From positions 8,802,519 through 8,866,518 of the forward strand of contig CM041090.1 in assembly GCA_023079485.1 (NCBI GenBank): a stretch of DNA of 64,000 bases, written 5' to 3'. The notes under the pieces are model-generated. The model had not been told where the DNA came from. It saw only the letters and a list, made by a program, of their open reading frames with translations, and ran no database searches. Positions 12,999 to 26,296 of this stretch are shown here, piece after piece. This DNA is from Archilochus colubris. Taxonomy: Eukaryota; Chordata; Aves; Apodiformes; Trochilidae. Position numbers and translations under genes: made by a program. Position 1 is the stretch's first letter; every line of letters begins with the position of its first letter.

Positions 12999-13206
12999 GT
13001 GTAGCGGGATGAGCCTTTCTTGCTCCTGAGGCTCGACAAGCTGCTGGCCTCTCCATTGCCTTGCCAAGAGTGAGCTTCCTCTCTGTGGGTGTTTGTCCCA
13101 CCTTTATTGGCCCTCTGGTAACAGGGGCCTGCCCTAACCAGGCACAGGTGGACTCACACCCACTCTTTGGCAACTCGAGGCACCTGGTTTATCTTATTTC
13201 TCTACA
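12999..13206. mobile_element. Small LTR-like insertion flanked by CAATCCA direct repeats
   Basis: This is a GC-richer block of about 206 bases inside AT-rich DNA. It starts TGTAG (13000) and ends CTACA (13206), the short inverted 5'-TG...CA-3' termini of a long terminal repeat. CAATCCA occurs at 12992-12998 and again at 13205-13211, consistent with a target-site duplication, although the exact boundary is ambiguous by one or two bases. No internal coding region is present, so it would be a solo or truncated LTR. Family and strand cannot be set from the sequence alone. Confidence 0.5.
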
Positions 13207-15147
13207 ATCCAATAAGAGTCATCTGTGAAGTTTGGGTAGAACATCCCCAGGTAGTAAAGAAGAGAATTAAAATAAGTGTTCTTTCACTAAAAGAAGGTAG
13301 ATCAATGTGTACTGTGTAATGTAATTGATTTTTCATGGTGTGTTTAGTCTATATAACATTCCCAGGTAAATGTTTCCTTTATGTAGTTTTTCCTTTCTTC
13401 GATTTCAAGTTGCATTTGAAAGCATTAAGTATGAATTTGATTCTTTGAGCAGTTGTGAAGCCTCAGTAAAAGTTAAAATTGCTCTACATCTCGGGATTTA
13501 CAGAACTAACCTAAGATCTGACATTGGTTTCATAATGCTGAATACCTTATTGATAACTAGTGAATCACTTCTTTGGAAGAAAATGTAACTATTTCTCCAC
13601 CTTGGTACAGAACCATATTTCCTGATTCATTAAACAGAGATAATGGACTACTAAGGCACATTTTGTAAACTTCTCATTGTCAAAGAAAACTCAGAGTTAG
13701 ATAGGGAAAAAAGCAATAGGGGCGGTGACTTTGAAGAAGTCAGTTGGCTGATAGTAATAATTTATAGTATCATGAATAAGAGATTTCAGCCAAGGCTGAG
13801 AAGTTTAATTTTGAACTTTGATCTCTGTGATTTACTTGGATTTCATGGTGGGATAGAGCAAGCATCAATTTATGTTATTGTGCAGATTTCATATGTCTAG
13901 ACTCTTCTACTAGAAACCTGTGGAGTTTTTTCTGGCTTGCAATCTGGGGCTTGTTCTTTGTGGTTGGAGAAGGATACATTCTGAGCTGGAGGGGGTTGTG
14001 GCTCCTAAGTCACTTGCCTGTACACTGTGGGAACAGTCATGATATTTAGCACAAATCTAGTAAGGGCTTGGTAAATCAGCTGCCCTTGAAACCATCTGGA
14101 GGAGAGAAAAAAAAAAAAGCATATTTGAGGGAAGTGATCAGCAAGACTGACAGCCAGGACTCGTGCAAGAGGATTGAGAGATAAAGCCAAATACACAGTT
14201 TCTGTGTGAATTAATGAAGAATCTGAGCATTGCATCACTCTGTGCCATCTCACTGTACATTGCAGAAGTGTGACTACAGCACTGGTACTTGTACTGATCA
14301 TGGAGCTGCAATTGGGGAAGATTCACCAGGCAAATGCTGCCCAGGAGACCCTTAGTGATTCCCTGGTATCCAGCTTGAGTGCTCTCCTGGCTTTCCTGCC
14401 AACAGCTGTTTTCAAGACACTTTGTATATGGCTTGACAAACAGCAGCCATCCTTTTGCACGGCAACCCAGACCCAACTTTAGGCTTGCATATGCATTGGA
14501 TAGACTTAAGAGAGCAGTTTTGTATTCTGAAATTTCTTCCTAAAAGTTTAACTTGACTATGTATTGCATTATACAGCTCAGATGAGTTTAATCCATTCTT
14601 TCATGAATTAGAACTTAAGATGCCTGTTTTTTTTAAGCTTTATTTTGCTAGCCATCTTATGTAGCCCAACAGTTGGTTGATTTTTTACAAGCAAATAGTC
14701 AAGTAAATTTGTCAAGCAAATAGTAACTTTAGCAAGCCTGGAAAAGGATGTAAATATTTGTGAACATATTCTTAAAATGTTACAATAATTTACAGAAACT
14801 GGTCAAGGAAAATCAATTAACTTGGTGTTAGAAGACGAAATGTGAAATCATGAGTCTTCCTTGTGCTTATTGTTGTTGGCACATATTGTTTCAGTTTTCT
14901 AAGATGGAGCTTTAAATTCTTGCATTGGTTAAAAGCATTAAATTCCTGGCATTGTGTGAAGTTTTTCAGACACTCCTTTTTAAATATTTCAGATTTATTG
15001 TAGTTCAACTTGAATTGGAATTCAGTTGGTGGAAAATGGCTCACAAAGCATGCTTCACAAGCATTATTTCAGTATCTTCAGAAAAAAAAGAAATGGGTAC
15101 AAATTGAAATACCAGATACTCTTTTTAAATATAAGAGGGGGAAAAAC
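13207..15147. other. Non-coding DNA, probably FSIP1 intron
   Basis: No supported exon, RNA gene or clear repeat. The frames at 14005-14480 overlap on both strands and have no domain or splice context. Confidence 0.4.
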
Positions 15148-15346
15148 CCCCAAACCAGCCTAGAAGAGTGACCTCTGAACAGGTGGCCAAGAGGTTGTGG
15201 AGTCTCCATCCTCAGAGAGAGTTAGAGCCTGACGGAACTCAGCCCTGAGCATCAGGCTGTAGTTTGGTCCATTTTGAGCAGGGGTGTGGGTGAGGCCATC
15301 TCCAGAGGTCCCTTCCAGTGTCAGCAGTGGTTTTGTGATTCTGCAT
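15148..15346 (+). mobile_element. Old CR1 LINE 3' end, plus strand
   Basis: The blocks GAGGTTGTGGAGTCTCCATCC (near 15191), TTTGAGCAGGGG (near 15273), CCATCTCCAGAGGTCCCTTCC (near 15297) and a tail reading TTTTGTGATTCTGCATGTG are the canonical CR1 3'-end landmarks in order. The intermediate part is degraded. It differs from the ATTCTATG-tailed subfamily and looks older. Confidence 0.8.
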
Positions 15347-16879
15347 GTGATAAAATGTGTTCTTTGAAGAAATCGGACTAAATATTTGATACCTACTTAT
15401 ATTAGCTTCTCTGAAACAAGTTAATTTTTATAATTATATATTCTTTGTTCTTTTTAATCATTTCATTAGACATGCTGTATTGGTTGGCTGTTTCGTGCTG
15501 TCTAAAAAGATGAACTTGGTATTTGCAATGTGTATCAAGAAGGGAGAAAATGCTTTAAAAACATGAATATGAGGCTTTTGGTTACTATGCTTATGAATAG
15601 TGTACTTCACATATTATTTCTACAAATTACATCATGGCAGTGTCTAAGGATCCTTGGCTTTTGGCAAGGCTGGTATAAGGTGCATGTCTGCAAATTTTAA
15701 GAGTGGAATTTTCTCTAAACACATTTATCTTCTGTGTGGGGAAATACCCTAGGTAAAAGTGCTAGATCCAAGTTTATGTCTAAATCTTGTGTTTTACTGG
15801 AGAAAAACCAGTCCTCTTGAGTAGGGAAATTAAAATAGGTGTGTGCTCTCCAAAAATTTCTCTTACCTGGACATTTGAAGAGAGATGCTGAGCAGGAAGG
15901 TCAGACTACAGTGGGCCACTCTGTGATGTTTCTGAAGGGCCTTGCTCCTGAGCAAACTTTTGACCAAACCAACATTAGAAAGGGAAAAGAAGTTGGTTGG
16001 TTTTGGTTTTTTTTTTAAACCCTTTGCCTTCCATAGGCTGTTAGTTCCCTGTTGCTGCAAGAAGTTCCATAATATAATCACACATCTGGATGTTGGCTGT
16101 GGCTCACCTCAAGCTCTTTGCAGTTATATGACAAGAATACTGAAATATGCAGGTGCAAAGAGCATGCTGATATTCCATAACATTACCTCATGATATTTTC
16201 TTTTACCTGAATTTTTCATACGTTCAAAATCCAAATGTTCCTTTCAGGTGATGCTGTACAATGCACATGCTAGGTATCTATCTTTGGCACTCATCTTTAG
16301 GAATGGTTTTAGTATGCTTAGTAATGCTGTGATTTTAATTCAAGTTCTGTACTTCTGTGGTGTCAAACCTGTGTATTAAGGGCTGTGCAGGTAGTTGGCA
16401 ATGATAGGATATATAGCAGTCAGGATTAAATAACAATACAGGATTCACTGAACTGCACTAAGAAATCAGGTGGGGTTAGAGTCTGTGTCAGTGCTTGTGC
16501 AGAGATCAGAAGATGTGTGCTGATGAATGGGCTGTAGTTCATTTGCTGATGTTATTTTTTTCTTTGTGTCAAGTGAAAATATTATAGTATGATAACATGA
16601 TCCTAAATTATATGAAAATTTTATGAGGGCAGTAATAATTGAGGAGGTTGAATTAAGCATTCCTTCACTTTTATAGTATCCTACCTTGTTTTTAGCTCTA
16701 TTAATCAATATATTTTCCTTTTTCTATTATTTTTAATAATAATATGTTTCCCAAAAAAATACCTAATGTTCACATAATATAACATTTAATCACTTCCAAG
16801 GTCCTTGTGTTTTAAATTATTTTTTTAGAAGTAATATAGAATACAATTTTCCCTGCATTGTTAAACTTTTTGTTCTTAC

Positions 16880-16905
16880 TTTTTTCTTTTTTTTTTTTTT
16901 TTTTT
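16880..16905. repeat. Poly-T tract
   Basis: A T-rich homopolymer run interrupted by single C bases. It is simple sequence with no linked LINE body that I can see. Confidence 0.85.
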
Positions 16906-19900
16906 CTGTAATCTCAATTTTACAGTCACTTGTATGGATAAAAATATGCCTTGTGTGAAGTGCTCTGTAGATCTGAGTTCTCATTCTCAGCATACACAAT
17001 ATTGGATAGCTTGTCCATATTAGTGTTCTGCCCTGCCATCATACAGTAATGTTTATTTGAGGCACTTAGCCCTCTGCAGTCCAGCTTTTTGACTGAACCA
17101 TTTTGTCTCTCAAATTGTGACTTTCTTTCAGCTAAATAAATTTAGATAAATGGCTGAACAGAAAAACTTCAATACAAAGCCATTGTTTAATGTGCAGCAG
17201 CTTCAGGATGTTTTTTAAACTTAGGATCAGGTCAGTAGTTCCCTGACTCTCAAACTGGTCTTGTCCTAAGAGCTGCTGCATCTTTTATGCTGTGGTCTGA
17301 CTTCAGCAGGGCATGGCTTTTATACCAGCTGTAAACTCTTGGAGCAGGGCAAGGCTTTCTCTCCATTCTTTCAAACATTATGCCCCTTTTTTGCATAGGC
17401 AGTAGAGTATTTTGCCCTTGGGGCTGTCCAAAAGCTGTCCTTTTAGTTCTTAATTCATTGTATTTGTTGCATTAACAAATATCCACCACACCTTCTGACC
17501 TCTCTCCTCTGCCCTGCCTTTTAAAGTTCTCAGCATTAACCTTTTTTCCTGTGTCGTGTGAAAAATAAAGCTGAAGTTCCTCACTATAGAAATTATTAGA
17601 ATTCTTTGAGTCTTGTTATTATTCCTAGATATTTTTAAAAGATGGATTTTTTCCATATGGTTCATTTCATGAACATATGGGATTGTTTTGTGGTTTTGGG
17701 AGATACAGTGATCCAGATTTTTTCTGTATGTCCTATAGTCATATATTAAAATTTATTTTTTAATTACATGATTGACTACCTAGTACTGCTAGAATAGGAA
17801 TTTTTCTTATATTCATCCACTTCACCTACTCAAAATATTTTATTATTTCGTACTGTTTTCATTTGCAGCCTGATTCTGTACCCATCCTGATATTTCTGGT
17901 TTCATGAATAGATCAGTAATTAATTAAATTAATTAGAGTGCATGGTGGGTATATGCCTACATACTTGCACACCCTTTCCATGAGTGCACATACAGAGGTA
18001 TAAATCAAGCAAATGAGAGAGACTTAATCTGAGACTTTTTTATTTGTTTATTTTTTTTTAAACAAAATGTGAATTTCTACCACGTATGCCCTGGGAACAC
18101 CATGAGAGGAGGACAGTGGCTGAGCTGACTCTGCCCCCAAATCTTGGGCAAGTCAGTTGAAGCTGCATTGACTGAATTTCTATAGATTCTTGAGGGCTAT
18201 GTGGTTTAGAATAATATTCAGAGCTGTCAGTTTACTGAGTTTGGAACAACCCAAGACTAACTTAAAAGAGGGAAAAAACCAAAATCCAAACCTGGCTGGA
18301 CTGTCACCCTTTCTGGAGCTTAGGTATTTTGTGGGGGCTGCAGTCAGGCACTTTTGTCTGAAAATTTAACACCTAGAGGAACTTTTTAAAGCTAGGCACA
18401 TTAAAACATTTTTGTTTCAAACAAGGAAGAGCTCTTCTAGTTACTCTATATATCTGATAATTCAAACATTTGATTAGCCCTGGTGGAAGTAATTTAGTTC
18501 TTTGTAAGCCTGCTGTTTCAGACTGCATCTGTGATGTCAGAGAAAGCCATCCATCCTCAATAAGCTATAGAATAGATGGCAGTGCAGCACTGTTCACAGC
18601 TGTCACTTAAACTGGGCTCTATTATGCAAGGCAAGGCAAAGAGAGTGTCCTGCAAAGGTGGAAGGTGCTGTGACCCAGGGCTTACCACATCCAGCTCTGA
18701 GTAGTGAGACTGAAGTGCCTTAAGCCCCTTTCCCAAGAGTCACTAGAGCATAAAATACAAAAATACCCATGTTGTATCCCTCCCCTTGTTATTGGCCACA
18801 TCCTCCATTTATGGCTCTTTAGTGCAAGGACTTAGAGCTTATTGCTCCTACTGAGCAGTGTTAAACTGGCTCACATAAACTACAACTGAATGACCCAGGT
18901 AATAAATATCCTTCCAGTAACACATAAAGTAAAACATAAACTGCATCAAGTGCATCTGTTGTGTTAAAAGAATTCCTGTATTGAGGGATGTTTAGTACTG
19001 TAAGGGGACACATGTGGGAACAGATTTCACAAGGCAAGAACAAGTTGGTTGTGTCTCCTGAGAGACAGACCAGTGAGATCCACAACAATTCATTCTTAAA
19101 ATTCCAGAAGGAATGGATTTCTGATGTCTCTGAAAAGAACAGAATATCATTGTGTGGCTCAGAACCATGATGTGTCTTTCTTAATTAAAATTCATTCATT
19201 TTAGCAGTTAGGTTAAACTGTGCCAGCCAGGCTGGGATACACACAGGTAATCACATGGTAGAGGCTATACTACTACACAGCATTTTTCTTCCAGATTGCA
19301 GCTGCATCCAATTTTGGGTTTTATATAAATTTTTGTGTCTCTAACAGCAAGTTAGATATTTATGCATGTTTTTATTACTGTCATGAGCACTAAAACCCCA
19401 GATAATTAAAACTTCCATCTCTTCTGGTATGCTTTCCTTGCATTTTATGCAGTATGCTAGCTCTTGCTGCTAATCTACATTTTTTCATAGGTGTGTATAT
19501 TTCTATGAACATCTGTTATACATAGTTTGTTATATGAACTGTGTTTCAATCAGGTCCTTGGAACATTTTACTTGAATAATTTGCTCCTCTATTCTGAAAC
19601 TCCTTCAAAAGTTTAAGATATTAAGCCAAATGGAAAAGCTTATTGGGGAAGCATGGTAACCTAAGCAGTGAGTGTCTTGATTAAAGAGGTTATGCCTTCT
19701 AAATACTTATCACCCACCCTAAGCTTCTACTTTTTGTTTCAAAAATGCCAATCTGTTCTCTTTTCAGTGCATTTCAACAGGATCTCTTGATCTGAATTAG
19801 CCTCATGGACAAGTAGGTTGCTTGTCACTGCCTGGAAGGTGCCCACAGAACTCCTGACTGCCATTGCCTACTGACTGAGTGACTCTGATCCCACCTAACT

Positions 19901-21233
19901 GGGAGTAGTGTAGTGTCCTCTAAAACCAACAATGTCATCCTTAATTCATCAGAAGCACAGCTCTGAACTTAGGTTGTTTTTCTTACCAAAGCAACCAGGC
20001 AAAAACATTCCAATGTGCAGTAAGGAAGGTTCCAAGCAACTGGGGTGCACAGCGCTTTGTGCTGAAGCCATTGACCTTGTAATGTGATCACACAGACTTT
20101 TTGTACATTCATCTTTCAGATCTTATGAGTGACATGTGAACTTTGACTTCATGGGCAAAAGGCAGACTCCATCTCCAATAGAGTCACCTGTATCCCACAT
20201 GCATGATAAATCTACATAACTTTCTTTTGAAAAACATGAGTCTTTTGGTGCTTTCCTGTTGTTTACAAGGGGGAATATTGGACTTTTTTCCTTTTTGTAC
20301 AGTGGTGTGCAGTCTGAGTTTAAATGGGATCATCCCAAGCACTGTTTAAATATATATTTTAGCTATTTGTATAAGAACTACAGGTTTCAAACTGCATAAA
20401 ATTAATTTTTCTGCGAACTACATACAGCTGTAACATTTTAGATTTTGGTAATTTGTTACTTGTTTCTAGAATTGTACTAATTTCACCAGAAGTAAAATTT
20501 CTTAGCATCCTTGTTTACTCAGCTGTTTTGAAATTTATTTTATATACAAACACGTTTGGCAGAAAAAGAATTCAAACTAATATGTTCCTGTATTGTCAAG
20601 AAATTATTTTTTCAAATGTCTTTCTCTTATAAAGCCTTTTGATTCTACATGGGTGTAATTATTTTTGCCCTTGTTGGAGGGAAGCCAGTGTGCTTATGCT
20701 TAGTAGATGCTATTTGGGCTATCTGATTTCCTGTTCATCTGGGACTTGGCTTGTGGCATTCTCTTTGATGATGAAAATTACAGGAGCCTGCCCAGTGTGG
20801 TTGTGTGACCTGAGAAATGCCGCCAGTGCTTCTGGTTACAAACGTGGAGCCATCTCTTACTTACCAGGAAATGAGTAAATGGAGGGAGGGAAACTTGCAG
20901 GGTTGTGTTCTGTACCTGTTGTTCTGTAGCTTCCAGAGTCAAATCAACCAAGCTTCTCTGTAGGGTGTGTAAAGGCTCTCTGGCTTTTTATCTCTCTGCA
21001 GATACCAAGACCTGTGCTTCTGGTTACACAAACCAGGGTAATAACAGTAAGGAACCACAGCATTTGGAATACATGTGCTTTTCTTAATGTCTTTGTGACA
21101 TGAGAAAGGATCTGCCGCTGAGAAAAAGAACAGCAGAAGATGCTGAGAGGCTTTTGTTTATTTCTAAGGACTAGAGCATTAAATAGTAGCATAAATTTAG
21201 TGACAAAGTAATGGAGAGGTTTTTCTTCATGCT

Positions 21234-21264
21234 CCCCCCCCCCAAAAAAAAAAAAAAAAAAAAA
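21234..21264. repeat. C10-A21 composite homopolymer
   Basis: Ten C residues are followed directly by twenty-one A residues. No retroposed body can be recognised immediately 5' of it. It is likely to be length-variable and error-prone in assembly. Confidence 0.9.
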
Positions 21265-21621
21265 GGAGCTTGACTCTCCTACCTGGTCTTACAATGCTTA
21301 TACTGTTTCTAGTTTGGCCAGGACATAAAATACGTGGGGATTATTTATAATAATAGAGGAAATTTATCCTGCCACCAGGAATATTGGTAGTGCTGTACAT
21401 TTACTATATTTCTAAGACAAGTCTGAGGAAAAACTATAACTGTTTAGTTAACAACTTCTGGAGAGTGACCTTTGTAGTTAGTAAAAAAATACTACCATTT
21501 TGCATTCCTAATTCTCTTAAAACAGCTGTCAAACATCATAATAATTGTTTCAATAATAACTTGTTTTATTTCAGTCTTAGCTTTTCTTATGGCTACATAG
21601 TAAATTTAAATTTTCTGGTTT

Positions 21622-21655
21622 TATATACACACACATATATATATATATATACACA
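21622..21655. repeat. TA/CA dinucleotide microsatellite
   Basis: Alternating purine-pyrimidine tract mixing (CA)n and (TA)n units, with an uninterrupted TA core around 21636-21650. Confidence 0.9.
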
Positions 21656-23462
21656 TGAATATTTCAAAGTTTAACTCCTGTTCTCGCACTTACTGAAAAC
21701 TGAGAGGATCCACTCCCCCTTCCTCAAAGTCAAGAACAAGTGTAGGCAGACTTGAAACAGTAAAATGTTAAAATGTTTTGCCTGGGGCAATATTGTTCAT
21801 CACATTCTTCCTAAAGAACAATGAATGAAGAATTTTTTTTTAAAATGGAAATAGAAAAGACAGATGCAGGTAGCTCATTTTTTTAATGGAAGTAGAAGAG
21901 ATAGATGCAGATACCTCATTTCATAATGCCCTTCCAGTCTCTAGCAAATAAAAAGCTTCTTGATTATTCTCTCTTTTTAAAAAATGTTTTTTCAGCACTC
22001 CATAAAATGTTAGGATTTTCCCTACTGTCCCTATGCTTACTCATCCAGTTATATTCATTTACAGAGATGTTCCTCTAAAAGGCAATCACAGTTTCATTGA
22101 TTTTAGACACGTTGTTCTTCAGTGTGTGTGAATGTTCATGTTGTGAATGTATAGGGTCAGAAATGATTCATTAACAGTAATTGGGAATTTGATTCTTTCT
22201 TTTTTTAAGGACACCTGATAGTCCTGCCATTGTGAGGTAGGATTCTGTAGTTGCAATTCACATGACTACAAATATTACAAGCTTTTTTTCTTCTTTCCAC
22301 AGATATGTCATTTTTGGTACTAGTTAAGGTTTAAGTTTTTGCAGTGCTGTAATTGCACTAGAAGCCTTGCTACTAATTAAAAAAGAGAAGCAATCAAAGC
22401 CTTATTTAAAACTGTAGTAGCTAAAATCTCAAAACAATGTGGAAAAAAAAAAGGTTTCAAAGGTACTAGGCTTGTTATTTTTCTCTCTTTTTGAGTGCTT
22501 GCATTTGGCAATATGTGGCAATGCTGTTCGTGCTTTTATTGACCTTGTGGGGTGAACTACAACAAAACAATGAAAGCTAAGCCAGTGTGATCCATTATGG
22601 GACTTGGTATATAAAACCAGGTGTCTTTACAAGTCTGTACTTCAACATATTCTGGGAAACAACTTTCTGAAAAGTAGTGTCTTACATACTTTTTTCTAAT
22701 CCTCTTGTTTGTCAAATCTCTGTTGTAATATTATCACTGTTCCTCACTTTTTTTTTTTTTTAATAGCCTTTGTATTTTTATTGCAGCAAAGGCTTAAGTT
22801 TTAAAACAACAGTTGTAAGCAAAAAATGGTCTATCATTTAGATTTTAGCTAGGTTGGAATACCCTCTGGGGTGCTGGTACCACTCTGCAGCCTGAGAGGA
22901 GCTTGGGGAGCTGCAGTTAAAATCAATTCTTGGCTGATGTGCTTGATTTAGTTGATGTGAATCCAAAACAGGGAGAGAAATACTATCACCTGCATTTAAT
23001 GCAGAGCAAAAAACTCTGTAAGAAAGGTCACATATGTAAGAGAAACTCCACGATTTTTTCCTTAACTTGGGCAATGGAGATTGTACAGGGCCTGTATTAC
23101 TTTGCTAGACAACACTGTACATTTCTGTGTCTTCTTATTCTGTATACAGCAGAACTTCCTTCATAACATATGTTTGCTGATGGGAGGGAATATTTCCATC
23201 TCCAAAATACTCATCACAGGTCAGGTTTGCCATATCCATATATTGGAAAAGTCAGTGTCCAGAGGTGCTTAATGCTGTTGTTACTCAGGGCCAATAAACA
23301 AGATTAACTTTAAAAGATATCCCTAAAGTGTTTTAGAAGATATGGTCTGAACTAAAATATGTAAACTATGATTTTGTTCCTTTTTAAGCTTCAATCTGTC
23401 GTTGCTTTTGGTGAATCTCCATGGCTTGCTGCTTCTTGGGCCAGTCCTTATTTTTAGTGAGA

Positions 23463-23800
23463 TGAATCATAGAATCATAGAATCCTTGGGGTTGGAAGGG
23501 ACCTCGAAAGATCATCTAGTCCAACCCCCCCTGCCAGAGCAGGGCCACCTAGAGTACCTCGCATAGGAACGTGTCCAGGCGGGTTTTGAATGTCTCCAGT
23601 GAAGGAGACTCCACGACCCCCCTGGGCAGCCTGTTCCAGGGCTCTGTCACCCTTACAGGAAAAAAATTTTTCCGAATATTCAACTTGAACCTCCTATGCT
23701 CCAATTTACACCCATTACCCCTTGTCCTATCACTGGTCACCACTGAGAAAAGCCTAACTCCATCTCCCTGACACTCACCCCTTACATAACTAGGACCAAC
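23463..23800 (-). mobile_element. CR1 LINE 3' fragment, a different subfamily, minus strand
   Basis: The plus strand opens with the inverted tail AATCATAGAATCATAGAATCC, then GGGTTGGAAGGGACCTCGAAAGATC. The minus strand translates (about 23743-23549) to the CR1 reverse transcriptase tail: [39 protein letters not shown], and a terminal LDTFL. The residues differ from the copies at 2896 and 36656, so this is another CR1 subfamily. The frame is open for 64 codons and the 5' part is missing. Confidence 0.92.
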
Positions 23801-24095
23801 TACACAGGTCGTCTGGGGTTAGTGGGTTCCCTGTTCTCCTTCTTACTGGATGGAGTTTTATTGTTTTATTGGTGTTTTGGCACTTGCAATGACTTTGCTA
23901 CATTATCAAGACGAAAATGTGTGTCCCTAGTTTTGTTGCTCATTGTATTTTCTGTTTCCTTAATATAAACCTGTAAGTAGTTTTAAACTCTAAAGTTTAA
24001 CACTGTCACAGAGTTTAAGGTGGCTGTAATAAAATGCCATGGTACCATTATGCTACACTGTATCCACGTCTTGGAAAAAGAAAAGCCAACGTGAC

Positions 24096-24142
24096 CAAAA
24101 AAAGAAAAGAAAAAGAAAAAAAAAAGAAAAAAAAAAGAAAAA
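24096..24142. repeat. (AAAAG)n purine-rich tract
   Basis: A-runs separated by single G bases at irregular spacing of 4-10. It is simple sequence, and the lysine-rich frame across it is meaningless. Confidence 0.85.
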
Positions 24143-26145
24143 TGGGTATTTGTAACAGAAAACAGCTGCAGCCACATCAAGGCATTTTTGTCTACTCTGC
24201 TGGCTTTGCCGAAAATTAAAGCCACAACTTAATAATATTCAAGGAAGATAGTTCTATGGGATGAAATCTGTTAAATGCTTAATAACAAACAGTTAAAAAC
24301 ACAGAATAGCATAGTCGAGAAACTCCTTTTGAATGCTAAGTAGCCTAGATTGCAGAAGTTCAGCTTCTTCAGTAAAAGCTGGAAAATTAAAGGCTTATTC
24401 AGAATTATGGATTGCAAATACCAGTTCAGGAATTTGCATCTTATGTTTTCACACATGTGTTCAGTGTGTTCAAATAAAACCGGCTTGCTTTCTAACCCAA
24501 GAATGCTTGAAAGTATATGAAATCAAGTGCTCCATTGGTTGAGGAAGGTTTTAGGCATGAGAGAAGAAATTATATGGTGATCATATATAATACTGTGCTT
24601 ACTCTTTCCATTCTAAAAATGTAGTAGATTAGATGAGCTAAGCACTGAGCTAATCTGAAGTTAGAGGAGTTGAATTCTTGCAAAACATGTGTTGAGAACC
24701 TTGGAGTAAGATAAATTTTAAAAATCAGATGCTTTTGTCATAGTTTAGTATTTAAATCAAGGGGGAGTTAATTTATTCAGCTGTTAAAATTTTTAAACTT
24801 TGGATTTAGTTTTTTAAAGAATGTTTGACTCCTGTTGTTTAGTAACTTACAGGATATGTTGATTTTCAGTAAAATGTGCCCATTACATTAAGTCTGCCCT
24901 AGTCAGGAAGGTATTTTCTGTATATGCTTCGTTGCAGTTTAATATATGTTTCCTTCAAGTTATAGTTTTTACGTTTTCTTCTTTCTTGGTGAACAAAATT
25001 TCTCTCTTCATGGATTCTTGCTTATTAGAATTTTCTGCCCTTCTTGTGATGGAGGCTGGAGCATAATGAAGTAGCAAGGCAACAGTATTTAAAATAGTAA
25101 ATGATATTTTCACTTCCTTTTTTTTTTCTTTCTTCTGTCATCTCTGGCAAGCAGTTGCTTTCTCTTTATAAAGTCTGCAGGGTGTGGTATAAGATGAAGC
25201 AGTTTTTCATTAGTTACACATCTAAACTACAAGCAATTGACTGTATATTTTTGAGAAAGATAAAAATAAGTATTATGCTCCTTTGTGCACTAAATATGCC
25301 TGTTTGAATTAGTTTTGCCTGCCAGAACTTTTCATATTTGTTTTTGCTTGTATAATCTTGCTGCAGTTACCACATCTCTTATTCCCAAATTTCACCTATT
25401 TTTCTTTGTATCCCTCACTATTTTTGATGTCTTTTAAGATTTGTCTTTGTCAAAGAAAGGGAAAAATTCTTTAGTTTTGTTTTTGGCTTTTGTTTCCTCA
25501 TTTTATTAATATTGGGAATTTTCTCTTCCAAATTTTTACAGTTTTAAAATTTATTTTAATGGAGATTTTATGATTCCATGAGACTGATAATACCTTTGAT
25601 GTGGTTCTGATGGCACATGATGTTACAAGTTGACTTTCCTTTTCATACAGGGATGTTAGCAGATGCCCACTAATCTCTTTTCCTACTGCTCCCATTTTCT
25701 GAGATACCTCTCTCCTTTCTGTTTTCTGGCTTTTAGTAGGATCAGCTAAAGAAATTGACTATCAGACCTTTTCATTCTGCCTTCATACAAACAGAAATGG
25801 TGGAAAAAATAATGCAACTTACAGAAGGAGAGGTAGCAGAGGGAAGATAACAAAAGCAGTGTGGCTCGTGTTCATTCGTGAGGATTTGTGTCTTTACTGA
25901 ACAGTGCAGAAGTCCCCAGACTCCTGCCCAGGGCCACCAGATGGTGAATCATGATTGTATCATAAGGAGCTCTTGATTTCCATTAATCAGCTTCCAGTCT
26001 TAATTTTTAACACCATCAAAGTGGTACAGGTTCTCTCCAGAATCATGCTCACTGAGTGGTAACCATGGTTTTGATTTATTCTCATTTTCCTTCGTTACTT
26101 TTTGAAATAACCCTTATGAAATAGCCTTACAGAGGAAAGATTAAC

Positions 26146-26165
26146 TTTTTTTTTTTTTTTTTTTT
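26146..26165. repeat. Poly-T tract
   Basis: Twenty uninterrupted T residues about 130 bases upstream of the solo LTR, with no clear relation to it. Confidence 0.85.
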
Positions 26166-26296
26166 AAATTCTACATTTGTTAAGCTCTTTTTCCTAACAT
26201 GTTCTGAAAACAAACTAGCAAGCACTAAAAGCCTAAATATGATGTGCTGGACAGTTAAGGATTCCTTTGTGAAAGTGGATGTGTGGTCTGGACATC

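Larger units (their letters stand above)
15347..23462. other. Long AT-rich stretch without genes, probably FSIP1 intron
   Basis: About 8 kb with no supported coding exon or RNA gene. It contains simple-sequence tracts that are listed separately. Frames here are under 100 codons and overlap on both strands without recognisable content. Confidence 0.4.
23801..26296. other. Non-coding DNA, probably FSIP1 intron
   Basis: No supported gene. It holds the A-rich purine tract at 24096-24142 and a poly-T run at 26146-26165. Confidence 0.4.
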
